From Lumnitzera littorea (taxonomy: Eukaryota > Streptophyta > Magnoliopsida > Myrtales > Combretaceae): a stretch of 64,000 nucleotides of DNA. Shown here one piece after another: positions 1 to 11,665 of this stretch (the stretch's first letter is position 1; each line of letters begins with the position of its first letter). Under the pieces are notes generated by a model, which ran no database searches, was not told the origin of the DNA, and saw only the letters and a list, made by a program, of their open reading frames with translations. The position numbers were made by a program, and so were the translations under genes. Where the stretch lies: NCBI GenBank assembly GCA_024138015.1, contig JAMXBB010000010.1:9919254-9983253 (forward strand), given 5' to 3'.

Positions 1-33
<33 letters not shown>
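1..33. repeat. (AC)n microsatellite at the window edge
   Basis: At least 16 perfect AC units run from the first base, so the tract probably continues outside the window. It is followed by a TA/TACATA-rich stretch to about 500 with short AT dinucleotide runs such as 80-100. Confidence 0.95.
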
Positions 34-37
<4 letters not shown>

Positions 38-1587
38 ATAAATACTATGTTTATATATTCATGTACATATATTCACGCCACATATATATATATATATATA
101 CATAAAATAGTTTACATGTATACATAAATATAATAATACAAAATATATGTGTATATATATATACATATACTTAGACTTTATATTGTATATTAACATAAAT
201 ACTATGTACATACATACTCCTATATATTCACATGTACATACATATATATTAATACCTAAATAGTAAAAATACTAAATACAGACTATATGCATTCTTATTT
301 ATACATACATACATATACATAAAGAAATACATAGTATATCTATATTATAGACATACATGTACATACTTTAGACCATACACACAAAATACATATACCTTTA
401 TGCATACATACATGTAACGGATGAAATAAAATAAAAGAAAAATAACAAATACCTAATATACATGTACATAGTATAAAGTATAAATACATGTACAAAATTT
501 AAATAATAACTTACCTAAATCTTTTAGTAATTTAATTACTCAATCCACTTGATCTCCTTCTTCTTCTTCTTCTAATTTATTTGTAATATGAGCTTTGATT
601 TAGTTTTCCTTTGCTTTTCTTTTCTTTTTCTCGGTTTAGTTCTCTTCTTTGCTTTTGTTTTTGTTTTTGTTTTTTTTTTTTTTCAGGTTTCAATCTTCCA
701 GGCATGTACAACAATTAGGAAAGAGAAATAGAAATAGAAATAAGAAGAGAAAATAGATTAGGTTATCTTAAGCATTTATTAAGATGGGACAAGGTAATCA
801 TGCCTTGATTTTTTTCTTCTTTATGAAATTAACACCTAGAGATGAATTTCCTCACGTAGGTTGCTATTGTGATTTGCTGGAGTTCAATGTAGAAGAGAGA
901 AAAAAATAAAAGAAGAAAAGAAAAAGAAAAAGGAAGAAAAAAGAAAGAAAATAGGAAATAAAAATAAATATATGTAATTTTTTTAAAACATAAAAATAGT
1001 AAAAATAAAATTTATAAATTAATTTTGGAATTTTGTGAAAATTTATCAATTTAATCAATACCCGTTACAATTACAATTTTTACGAGTTATTTTAATGTTT
1101 TCGTTAAAAGTTTTACGTGATTACATGATTTAGTCGATAATTATAATCGACTACAATTATATCACTATTAAGTGATATTTAATTATTTTATAACCTTAAA
1201 GTTATAGTTTTAGGGTTTCGATCAAGTTCGGATTCGATTTCGAGTAATTGTGTGTATATTTTATTTGAAGTTTTTGTACGTGATTTAGGATTCGATTAGT
1301 TTCTAGGATTTTTATTATTGATACTATATTCGATTTATTAATGTAGACTCTCGTTTTTTGCCTCTATTAGTTATAGTTATAGTTTTTTTTTTAAATAAAT
1401 AGGGTCCTGACTAAAAAATAATAAAAATTTGAAAAATGATGAAAATACAAAAAAATGAGAAAAGAAAAAAAATTACAAAGGTTTTTTAGGAAGCAAATTA
1501 TCTTAAGGTCATTAGTTTTAGTTTTAGCTTAATTCAAAAAATTATTTTAGAGAGTTTAAGTATAATTCAATTATATTAAAAATCAAG
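34..1587. other. AT-rich intergenic sequence, no gene seen
   Basis: The stretch has irregular TACATA/ATATAT repeats to about 500, a pyrimidine-rich patch at 560-690 and purine-rich low complexity at 890-950. The reading frames across it are compositional (runs of Phe, Leu and Lys) with no recognisable domain. I support no gene here. Confidence 0.6.
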
Positions 1588-1662
1588 GTACAGACCAATG
1601 GCCTAATGAATAAGTATTGAATTGGATTTAATTTAAAGTCGTAAGTTTAAATTGTGTTAACC
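1588..1662 (+). pseudogene. tRNA-Arg-like relic (degenerate tRNA or SINE head)
   Basis: The segment TGGCCTAATGAATAAG resembles the A-box half of a plant tRNA-Arg gene. About 35 bases later GTCGTAAGTTTAAATT sits where the T-arm/B box (GGTTCGAANCC) would be, with several C-to-T-like changes. The acceptor stem does not pair, so this is not a working tRNA. It may be a tRNA pseudogene or the head of an old SINE. I infer this from motif spacing only. Confidence 0.35.
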
Positions 1663-1879
1663 ACACATGTGTTTTGTATCTTTTATTCAATTGTGATTTC
1701 TTTTTCTTTTAAAATCTAATTTTAAATCTCAACGAATCTTTTGAATTTAATATAACAAAGATTTGCAAGATTCATATTTAAGAGATTCGATTCAGTATAA
1801 AAGATTTGTTTTGGAGTTTATAAATATGGATCAAAACAGGAAAAATAAACAAACACAAAAAGAAGAAAAAACTGCAATA

Positions 1880-3882
1880 TTCTCCATTGCTCGAATCACA
1901 TCATTCACTTGGTCCGACAAAAATCCATTGCTAAACATCATCCATACACTTACTGTTCACGACCAAACTTTGATCCACACAACTCCATTCCTATACCGCT
2001 TTACCACGTATAGTCACAACACTCCAAACTCCACACAATAGTCCACGCACGTCTACTGCAGCATTGATTGGCACTTCATGCAGTTGCGACTCCAACTTCA
2101 CGCACGTGGCAGTTGACACAGCAGCCCCGTCCCTGAGTACAAACCACACCAATTGAACGCAACACCCATCCTTCATCGAACCCTAAGCATGCCGACTGAT
2201 AAGCACTTCATCCCTCTTCGTAGACACGAGTAGTAGATAGCCTTCCCCTGATTGAGGATACACCAACGCCGACAACACAGTAGTTCCATACCACCGCCGT
2301 CCCTCAATTGCATCGTCCTAGCGGCAACTGAACATATACTCCATAACCACGCCACGTTCGGAGCTCCATCCACATCTTCTTCTCCTGAAGCACGCTGCAC
2401 TTAGTCGTCCATACACATGCGCTGGAGACTATGCACGGACCGTCGACGAACAACGGCATTGCACTCCACCGACCATACTAATCAATACACTACACTTCGC
2501 TACATGCACATACACGTTGGCAACCAGCACTGCACAATAACGCACTGTCTTCACCAGTGAGAACGCCAATTTGATTCATAACCCCTAACGCTGATTACCG
2601 TCCAATACTTACTACCAGGCACACTACTGATCGCTAGACATGACGCCATGATCCATCGATCTCTGTACGGCAGGCGATGCAACAAGCGACATAACTCCGG
2701 CAACAAATTCTGTATAAACTGAATCCATAACGCAAGCCAAATCGGGTTCGGATTGTTTGTTTTTTAAATTTTCTTGTTTATTATATTATGTTATATTATG
2801 TTGTTATTTTATTAAAACCTTAAGTAATTTAGTATAATAGTTTATATACAATAAGGATACTTTTGTTAGCATTAGTTTTAATATAGGTTAGGTTGATTTA
2901 AGTTAATGAGTAATAATATAAATATAGGGATATATAGATATTAGACAAGGGAATGTTAAGATTGTTTTTTTTTATTATATATATACCTTACTATATTATC
3001 TATTGGTGATATAATATATGAATATGTCAGTTTGGGAGATTTGTTAGTATTGATTTTTATATATTAGAGTATATTATATGATATCACTAATTTAGGTGGA
3101 TACTTATTTAAAGGTAATGATGTGTATATATACATATATATATATCTATTAGGATTAGTTTTTAGGATTCATCACTTAGAAAATCGATTTTTCAAAAGTA
3201 AAAATTAATAAAAGGAAAATTGTTACCAAACAATTATAGCGTCTTAGAGAGTTTCTTGATTACTCATGAGTTAGGATCCCCTTATGTTTTATTTGCACGA
3301 ACAGAATCGATTAAAAGCATAAATCCGATTGATTTTTAAAATTAAAATAAACTAATACACTAAAATTTTCAGGAAAGAACTACGATCGTCTGATTCCGGC
3401 TAGTTGATATATAGACACATTCGGGGCGACGATAAAATATGTAGAAGTTAAGGTTCTATTTTCCTTTTCTTTTTTTTTTTCCTTTTATTTTTTCTTTCCT
3501 TAAAAAACTAAAAAAGGTGATTTGAAGAATAATCATAATTTCGGTAAATAAATAGTAGTACCTGTTAGGATTTAATAGGTTAGCCCTCAGATTCAGAATC
3601 CTTTAATTTATATTAAATTGAAATCGAAAACTGGTAGCTAAATCGTAATCAATTCACCCAATTGATTATGATTTTTCTTTTTCCTCGACTTTGGTCGGAT
3701 GGTGACTCAAAAAAATTTTCTAAATAAAAAAATTTGGAATTTCCTAATTTTTTTAGTTGAGAATTAATATTAAACGGGTTAGTGTTTAGTATTAATCGAA
3801 AAGTGGGAAATCAAATTAAAAAAAAATCGAATTTCAGCTGAATTTTTAGGTATTTGTTGAAAATTAAGAAAAGGTGTCTACA
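1880..3882 (+). mobile_element. Degenerate long-LTR-like repeat (family 2, plus strand)
   Basis: An unusually C-rich, CA-rich block (about 1880-2740) is followed by very AT-rich sequence. A GGTGACTC motif lies near 3701, and the block ends GGTGTCTACA at 3873-3882, a common type of end in plant Ty3/gypsy LTRs. The same order of parts (C-rich block, AT-rich tract, GAGTCAC motif, TGT...TCC terminus) appears in inverse orientation at 18757-21490, so I treat the two as one family. The left boundary is not visible and may lie nearer 1150. No coding domain is present, which fits a solo LTR, but the copy is old. Confidence 0.45.
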
Positions 3883-3964
3883 CTCAATGAATTTCCTGCT
3901 ATATAAGAAGGTTTCTTTCGTGCAAGTTAGATCACTAATATAAGTGATCATGTATTAACTCTAG

Positions 3965-4344
3965 GTTGGATATGCACTCTTAGTGAAGGTGTAATCAGTT
4001 GGAGCTCTAAGAAACAAACTTGCATCATATATTCTACAATGAAAGTTAAGTTTATAGCTTTAGTTTTAGTTGAAAAAGAAGTGGAATGGATTAGGAACTT
4101 GTTATTAGAAATAGGGTTATGGCCATAATCGATATCAACATGTCTAAACTTTATAATGGAAAGTTTAGACATATTGGGCTAAAACATTAGTATGTTAAGA
4201 GAATCAATTGAGAATGGGTTTATAACCATAACATATGTTAAGACCAAATATAATTTAACGAATTCATTAACAAAAGTATTGTCAAGAGAGCAAGTTAAAG
4301 AGATGTTAGCTAAAATAGATTTAAAACCCAACTATTTGTTGTAA
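3965..4344 (+). pseudogene. Ty1/Copia RNase H domain remnant
   Basis: Translation from 3965 gives a segment reading VISWSSKKQTCIIYSTMK, then KFIAL and EVEWIRNLL, the typical C-terminal RNase H block of plant Copia polyproteins. After a stop and a frame change near 4130, the block continues with HIGLKH-YVKR, ENGFITI and NSLTKVLSREQV. This is the last part of RNase H, where chains usually end shortly before the polypurine tract. The rest of pol is absent in the window; the family 2 repeat just upstream may have landed in the element. Stops and a frameshift show it is dead. Confidence 0.85.
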
Positions 4345-5300
4345 CGGGAGCTATACTTCTTCTTAGTATATCACTGTTATAGAAGTTTAAGGGGTAACAA
4401 CGGGTTACAATGAATTGTGAACTTGTGATTTAGTAATTTAGATGATGAGATATTAAAATATCTCTTAATGGATCAATTGTGTAATGGAAATTTGAATTAA
4501 TTTCAAATGTGTTTCACCTATTTGAATATTAAAGTAGTATCACTTCTAAGTAAGAATTAATGGGTGTATCTCTTGCAAATATTCAACGAGTCAGAATGAG
4601 TGCAAGGCTATGATAACGCTATTAGAAAATTCACTTGGTTTTAAGAACAATGGAAATGTATGTAATTTCTTCAGTGATAACACAAAGCGTATAAGTTTAA
4701 GCGAATGAGCCACTTATGACCATATTATAACTTGGAGAGATTTGCATTATTGATTGGTTCAAATCCTCATATACTGTTTCGTATGCATTTTCACGGTATG
4801 AAAGAAAAATTACATAATCGATAATCTAGTGGGCTAATGATATATAGATTTTCAATTATATAACATGTTAAGGTGAAGGTTTTATGTTATTTAGAGATGA
4901 AGAAATGTTTATATATGGACAAAAGTAAAATACAAAATTATTACATGGTTATATTGGAGTAAGGTTTCATGTTATGTAAGAGTTTGAGTAAATAAATGAC
5001 CATGTAACTTGGTCATGTTTATGGAGTACATGAACAAAAAGTGACACAGTTAGCAACATGACTATATCACTTGGTTACATCCATGTAGCCATATCTAAAA
5101 AGTTACACGACTGGTGATATAATTGTGTCTTGGTTGTGTTTACTATATTAGTGCGACTCTTCATATTAGATAATGTTTTTGCTTAATAAGTGCAATGTAT
5201 TATCTTTTAAAAGTTGCATTGCTTCATAATACTTAGAACTTAATGATTAGATGTTAAGTAGATATTAACATTTATAGGTATTTTCTACATGAATTTTTCA
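4345..5300 (+). mobile_element. Probable Copia 3' UTR/LTR remnant
   Basis: AT-rich noncoding sequence directly follows the Copia RNase H stop. A purine run (GAAGTTTAAGGGG, about 4382-4394) could be the polypurine tract. Further on there are loose internal repeats on the theme CATGTAACTTGGTCATGTT (4860-5150). Position relative to the RNase H is the main argument. I could not find a second LTR copy to prove the ends. Confidence 0.35.
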
Positions 5301-8140
5301 TTATTTTTTAGATTTTACCAAACAATCAAAAACCTTGTTTTAATGTTTTTTAAACTTTTGTGGCCATTAAGAAAAAAAGATTGCCATTTTGTTCTTGATA
5401 CCACTTAGTTGTATCTAGGAGAGTTCACGTTTATCCTTAATAAACTTAATGTATGACATATAAGACTCCATAAAGATAGCGTTCTCCATATGCCTTTGAG
5501 TGTCCTTAATTTTCCATTTTTAATACAAAATTTCTAATACTACGTTTGTGAATCATTTTCCAATCCATCAAAGTTTAAGAGGCACTAAAATACACTTAAA
5601 AAATTTAAGATTATATTTGCATTGAGATCAAAATTTGGGGATCTTTGTACTTCCCCTAAATCCTTTTCCTTTTTTCTTTAGTTTAAAAATATTTCAATAT
5701 AAACCTTGAACTTTCAAAGTTTAGAATAAACAAAAATAATTCCATAAACTTTTTCTATATCTTAACCAATAAAGAAGCAAATATTTATACCTTTTAGGGA
5801 TTCTATAATCTTGAGCAATTATTATCCTTTCAATTTTTAGAGAAATTAAACAATAGCTAAAGTAAGAAAGATTTCATACATTTTTTTTCTTCATATCTTT
5901 TGTCTCATTAAAATTTAAAGCATATCATGGTTAGAGTCATTATTTAATTAGAATAATATCACTCTTTCAAAGCTAATTCCATGGATTTAAGGATCCACAT
6001 TTTTTTAAAATCGACTCTATAGTGTACTATGAATGAATTGCACTTTTAAAACTAGCTTTAAAGAGAACTATAAGTTCACACTTTCCAAAAAAAAAAAAAT
6101 CAACTATAAGGAGTATTAAAGAACAACAATTACAAAAAATGACTCAAGTGGGGTGCATTGGTGCACCCATTCGAAATTGACTCCAAAGTCTTCTATGTGA
6201 TCATTGGAGTACTCCATAACTAGAATGTGATCAAGTAAATTAAATGAAACCACGTATACTTGTTAGATACGATTATCGCATTTAGCTATTTTAATTTGCA
6301 TGCGGTTTAGCATATGCATTAAGTGTGTTTGTATCTAAGACAGTTGTTAGATAAGTTTTACTCTCTCTACTTAGAAATCTTTTTTCAAGTTATCATAATA
6401 AGGATACGAAAAATAGTAAAGCATAAGATCAATGTGTGCTATGTGACAATATTGACACCTTTTAGGTATAGAGCATGATGCCCCATATTTTCGAAATTGA
6501 GTATTTAGACTTTAAATCATTGAAAAAACATACTATAAGCCATATTTTAGTAGATAAAAGAATTAAGAAAATCAAGAGGTAATTGATCACATAGACTTTC
6601 TTTTATTTAATTTATGTAGAAGGTGATATAGAAGTTTTCTTTTTTATTTTATTTTATTTTATTTATTTTTATTTTTATTTTTTATTTTTGCCAATGAATA
6701 TAACGTTTGCTTGATTCCATTCCATAGTGTTCTCTTTTCTCCGGCAGGATTTTGGGTTAGGGTTAGGGTTTCTCCGGAAGGTGTTATAGAAGTTTAAAAA
6801 GTTTTTTTTTTAAACGATTTGAGTTCTAATTAAAAAAATATTAACAATAATGAACCTCTGGAAATTTGTGATAAGCAAGCATGTCATAATTGCTCTGACG
6901 GAAAGTTCGAGGAAATTGGTCATGCAACTGCCTTATTGGGTTGGATGCCCCAGCAGGTGATGATGCAAATATGACGTTAAGGCGATAATCCGTACTCTAC
7001 CCTATAGCCACTTAGCCATTTCATGTGGGGTCAAATACCTAGCAGTAAAGGGGACATCGTTACAGCCTACAACGACTGATCAACGACTCCAGATTATCTT
7101 CCAGTTGTGTATCTTATTTTGCAAGAAGTCAAGATAAATTAGTGCACCTCAAAGGTTAGTTTTTATTATTAGGCAACTAATATTACTTAAATTTCCAGGA
7201 CCAAGACAAAAGAATAGGTAAATCATGGTACGGGAATATTGTTGAAATAGTAAAATTTAATGATTGACTATAGATTCTTTTAACTCTTAAAGCATATTTT
7301 AGAAGTTTCTGAATATATAATATATAAACTGTTGCTAAAAATTTAAAATTATCATTAGATATAGTTTTTTTAGTAACGACTTTGAGGTCTCAAATGATTT
7401 GAGGGTTATATATATTTTTTCAAAAGTTATAAAAATATAAATTAATGTTTTGCAAGTTTTATCGGTATATTTATACCCAACGAATTGTTTCCATGATATA
7501 TTTAATTAGGTTATAGATAAAGAGTTAAGAGAGATTAATATATTGTAAATTGAGCTTTTAACCGATCTTCTAAAGAAGTTCATTCAATTAATATAATTTT
7601 AAGTAGCATTGGGATAGGATAAGGAGAACTAAATAGTATACAAACTTTTGTAATTGAAAAAATAAAAAAATAATAATTATTTATAATATAAATTATAATA
7701 AACTTCAATAATTGGGAATTTGGTATAGGGTTATTTTAGAATTTTGATGATATTTTTTATTTTATAATATGTGAAATAAATTTTTACACGTACAATGGCT
7801 GCAACTATACTATATAAATATTGTTTGCCAGATTGTGGTCCCAATATAACACGTACAATGGCTGCAACTTATTTCCTTGATTGAGGATTCAACTCTATTA
7901 ATAACATAGGTCACTTTTGAATTTTTGTGTCCACAATTCACATGCAACAATTAAATGTTTATAACTAAGTTTTTAATTCCTTTTAAATGTTCTTTTTTCA
8001 ACAAAAGAAATATTTACATAACGTAGTCCTTGACTGCCAAACCTGCCAGAAGTAGTATTTGCTACATACTTCACATCTCGCTTGCATCCATAACCTAGTA
8101 CATCATTTTCTAATACAAACAAAACCTCACGAGAAGGATC
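5301..8140. other. Intergenic AT-rich sequence, no gene seen
   Basis: The stretch holds an ATTTT-type low-complexity tract (about 6628-6690), a short GGGTTAGGGTTAGGGTTT run at 6754-6771 flanked by two TTCTCCGG words, and a 21-bp direct repeat listed separately. The moderately GC-rich patch 6880-7110 has no open frame or domain I recognise. Confidence 0.5.
7786..7869. repeat. Two exact 21-bp direct repeats
   Basis: The word ACACGTACAATGGCTGCAACT occurs at 7786-7806 and again at 7849-7869, 63 bp start to start. The sequence between is unique and AT-rich. It contains an ACGT core and could be a local duplication. Function is unknown. Confidence 0.8.
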
Positions 8141-8266
8141 TTAAGAAAATAGAGCTTCTTTTTCGTCCTGGTATGCGTCACCCGCTAACCAGTCGGCCAC
8201 CTTGTTAATTTTTCTTGGCTTTGCATTAATTCTCCAGCTGAATAAGTAGAGATTCTTTCTCCGCAT
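8141..8266 (-). pseudogene. RNase H-like C-terminal fragment (LINE or plant RNase H family relic)
   Basis: The minus-strand frame of 41 codons ends at a stop at 8141-8143. It contains PRKINKVADWLAGDAYQ, matching the conserved end of the plant RNase H-like fold (RVT_3), in which an N-x-V-A-D-W-L-A motif carries the last catalytic Asp. Only this end is preserved; in-frame stops precede it, so the rest is decayed. RVT_3 occurs in LINE-derived proteins and in stand-alone plant RNase H-like genes, and the fragment is too short to tell which. Confidence 0.5.
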
Positions 8267-10966
8267 GCGTTAAGAACACGACAATATTTCAATTTAGCAT
8301 TTGTATTAGAAGTTATCAATGCAGTAGCCTTGCTTGGGTAAATCGTAGATGTATCGTTTTATTAATTATTTAAGCCCTCAAATCTTTGGTAGATATCTTT
8401 TAGACTTTTTTTTTTCCTTTACCATTTTAATTTGGATGAAATAATAAAAAGTACTAAAATTTAGAATAAATGCATAAAATCAAGGATAAATTGGTTATGT
8501 AATAGTCCAGATGTAAAATGCTAAATTTTAAAAATAAGGAAATGAAATGCACATGAAATAGATATTGAGGGATGTATTTGGACTAAGGTAGATTACTATT
8601 CATCATGGAATGGATAAATCACAAGATGCAAAGAATGGAGATGTAAAGGAAAAGAGAGAAGAGATACTTTTATGTGGAAAACCTTAGACGGACTAGGGTA
8701 AAAAACCACATCGAGTAAAGCAACAAAAATTTCTTATGTCAAAATAGTTTAGTTATAAGAGCTTTTAGATTTATTAGACACCATAAAATCAATATTATCA
8801 AACCCGACTCACATAATTAATCCAGATATATGAAACAGTCAAAAGTTAAAAGTGTGAAATTGGATTTGACTGTTATTCAACTGAGGTTTGACAAAGGTTG
8901 GATCGGGCGGTTTTATGATGGGGTTAAGTTGAGTTGCATTTGACTATAGAGATTAACTCGAGTTTGATAAAAGTGCATAAAACCCTAATACAAATGTTTA
9001 TATATGTCTTAAATAAACTAAGGGACAAAATTAATACTGAACACAAAATAGGGTAAATTATGCTAATCTCCTCATAAACCTTTTACAGACCATTAATCCT
9101 ATATATATATATATATTTTAATTATACGCTTATACCTCTTTGATATACATTGAGCCATATTGATAAAAATCACTTGGGGGTGCTTGTGCATATGTGAAGC
9201 TTATTTGTAGGGTATGTGCATATTTTTGAAACTTATTAAGGGATGCTAAATATTATACAATTGATACTCATTTTGATTCCACTAAACTTAGGTCTAATTT
9301 GGCCAGTCCACCTTCTATCTTCTTCCAATCGATTGACCATTCATTCTACTTTATTTTGATCGATTACGCCACTAGGAGAAGGGTTATTAAAAGAAAACTT
9401 ATTAACTGGAGTGAAGTCGTGACAAGTTAACTGTAAAGGAAGGTTGACGTATCATATTGCAAGGGCATTAGCCTTGCAGCTCTATCCTAGTCAATATTCC
9501 TCCATTGTGCCGCTGCGTATTCACAAAAGCTATCAAATATATTGGGTCCAAATGCATTATTATCGCACCAGATTCAACCTTGTAAATTCAAAACCCTATT
9601 CAACACGGGGGCACCCACCATGTGCCACAAAACATGTAATGGAAGTAGGTGAATTTCCCTCACTAAAGTGTACCTAATTTATTCAGTACACTACTTTATG
9701 GGTAATAAATTCCACACGGCAAGGACACCCATCATCAGCACCATCTATTATGTTGCTTAGAAGGATAGGTTATAAAAAGAAAACCAATATGAAACAACAA
9801 GATAGTCCTAGAGTGTGACTATGATTCTTTTGTCTAAATTAGAAAGGTGGTTATGTTGTCTTTTCCTCTAATACTTAAAACTGTCCCTTTTATTACAAGA
9901 AATGTCATTCTGTTACGTTACTATTATATGAGCGCATGATTATGAGTTCATGAAGAGGGGGACGTTACCAAAGTAGCCATGACAGACCAAGGAAAAAAGA
10001 AACCTCTTGCTATCGGAATGCATATGCTTGCTGGGGTTTACAAGAAAACATTCATAAGGTGCTTCACACCCAAGTGTGATGAGTAAATATTTATAAAATT
10101 TTAATGTGAATAAAATCCTATTGATAGATCTTTTAAAAATTATATATTTATTCCATTGTTATGCATATGAATACTTTATTGATATTTATTTATCATTGTA
10201 TATGTAATATAGAAGAAATCTTTTTTCGGGGTTTACTATAATACTCTAAGACAAGGAAATGCCGGTCCCCTTGTCTCATTTCAGTTTTTATTAGGGAAAA
10301 AGTAATGGTTATATGGTACAATGATGAAAGTGGGGTATCAGAATTGTGAAGTTCATCTTCTCGATCAAGAATAAGGATCAAATAGGATAATTTGTCGCCT
10401 CCTATTCCTTGAAATCCTATTAACTAGTAAGAGGGAGGAACATGATTATTGCTTTCCAATAGTGAAATCCATTTTCAGGAATTAATAAGATCCTTGGAAT
10501 TGGATTAACCATTTATGTTCGGTAATTTATAAAAAATTGAATATGCAATGTTATTGTTTCATTTTGTTTTCGTTGAAGTGAATATTGAAATCATAAGTAA
10601 TAGAGAAATGGATAAAAAAGGAAGAGAAAGAGAGAGACACGCACAAGTGACAATTTTATCGGAAGAAACAAGATACGTCTTAGAATTGAAATTCTAGTTC
10701 TAAGGTAAAAAAAAGGAATTTACATGCTTGTTGTTAAAATAGATAAATATTATATAAATACTAATTATATAAATATTAAAGTTATTTCGCATATAAATAT
10801 GCCATCTTATTGTTAACATATATGTCACATGTTTTATATGTAGTATTAGTGTTATATTAACTTTACACTTGTATCATATGAAAAATATGTAGCATTAATG
10901 TTAATGTGTATGTCATAGTATATTTTCAATATTCCATATAGCATATTACAGAATTCTTTAAATCGC

Positions 10967-10997
<31 letters not shown>

Positions 10998-11503
10998 GAT
11001 ACTTTTGTAAATCATATTATAGCGACTTTTAAATGTGATTTAGTATTGGTATTTATATAATTAATTATGTAATTTATATTTTTGTAATTCTTTCTTTTTA
11101 GGTTCAATGGACATGTATTACACCCTGATAAAAAAAGAGTAACATCTCATGGATTTTGAGGAATAAAATTTGTTGTAAAACTAGATTCCTAGCATATTTT
11201 CGTTACCAACTGGCGAAATCGGATTGTCGAAGAACTCAAATTATATTTCTAGTAAACTATACATGGTCTAAATGAATATTGTGATTTACCCCTTCACATC
11301 CCCATTAAGTACTTACAAAAGAAAAATGAAAGATTAATTTGAATTCTATAGAATAAATCAAAGTAATATGTCTGCAATAACTTACATGATATGGAAGGTT
11401 AGAAGAGATGGCAAAAAGTAGCATTACTGCAAACAAGATCAGTTCAAAACATATTACTTAACGACAGAGAAATTATGGCCTAAAAAAAAAAAAAAAAAAA
11501 AAC
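8267..11503. other. Intergenic sequence, no gene seen
   Basis: AT-rich with short microsatellites: (AT)n near 9099-9116 and (TA)n at about 10975-10997. A 77-codon open frame at 9444-9677 (plus) has no recognisable domain and no supporting signals, and I do not call it a gene. The poly(A) at 11481-11500 borders the gypsy fragment that follows. Confidence 0.5.
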
Positions 11504-11665
11504 GAACGACGGAGAAATTTCTACAGCTTTTTCTTGATCAGTCGTCATTTCCCTGCAAAATATCATATGACCCAAGTACTTAATTTCTGGGCTGCCGGAC
11601 ACACGATTGTTGTTGTGTTTTACAAACATCTGCTCTCTCCTCAATATTTCTAAAATAATAGCTTT
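11504..11665 (-). pseudogene. Ty3/gypsy reverse transcriptase fragment
   Basis: The minus-strand translation reads LEILRREQMFVK, then SGSPEIKYLGHMI, then TTDQEKAVEI. This is the thumb-side end of gypsy reverse transcriptase, whose family pattern is L-RREQL-x-N-x-KKC-F then YLGH-I-x-G-x-DPEK. The usual KKCxF has become HNNNRVS, so the copy has drifted. The catalytic YxDD region should lie upstream on the minus strand (above 11665) but is not recognisable. No LTRs can be assigned. Confidence 0.7.

Noticed and set aside
6754..6771. GGGTTAGGGTTAGGGTTT looking like interstitial telomere repeat
   Set aside because: Only about three units, of mixed TTAGGG/TTTAGGG type. This matches the short telo-box words common in plant leaders and is not evidence of a telomere remnant.
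9444..9677. 77-codon plus-strand open frame
   Set aside because: No domain, no supporting promoter or splice context, and length within chance for this window.
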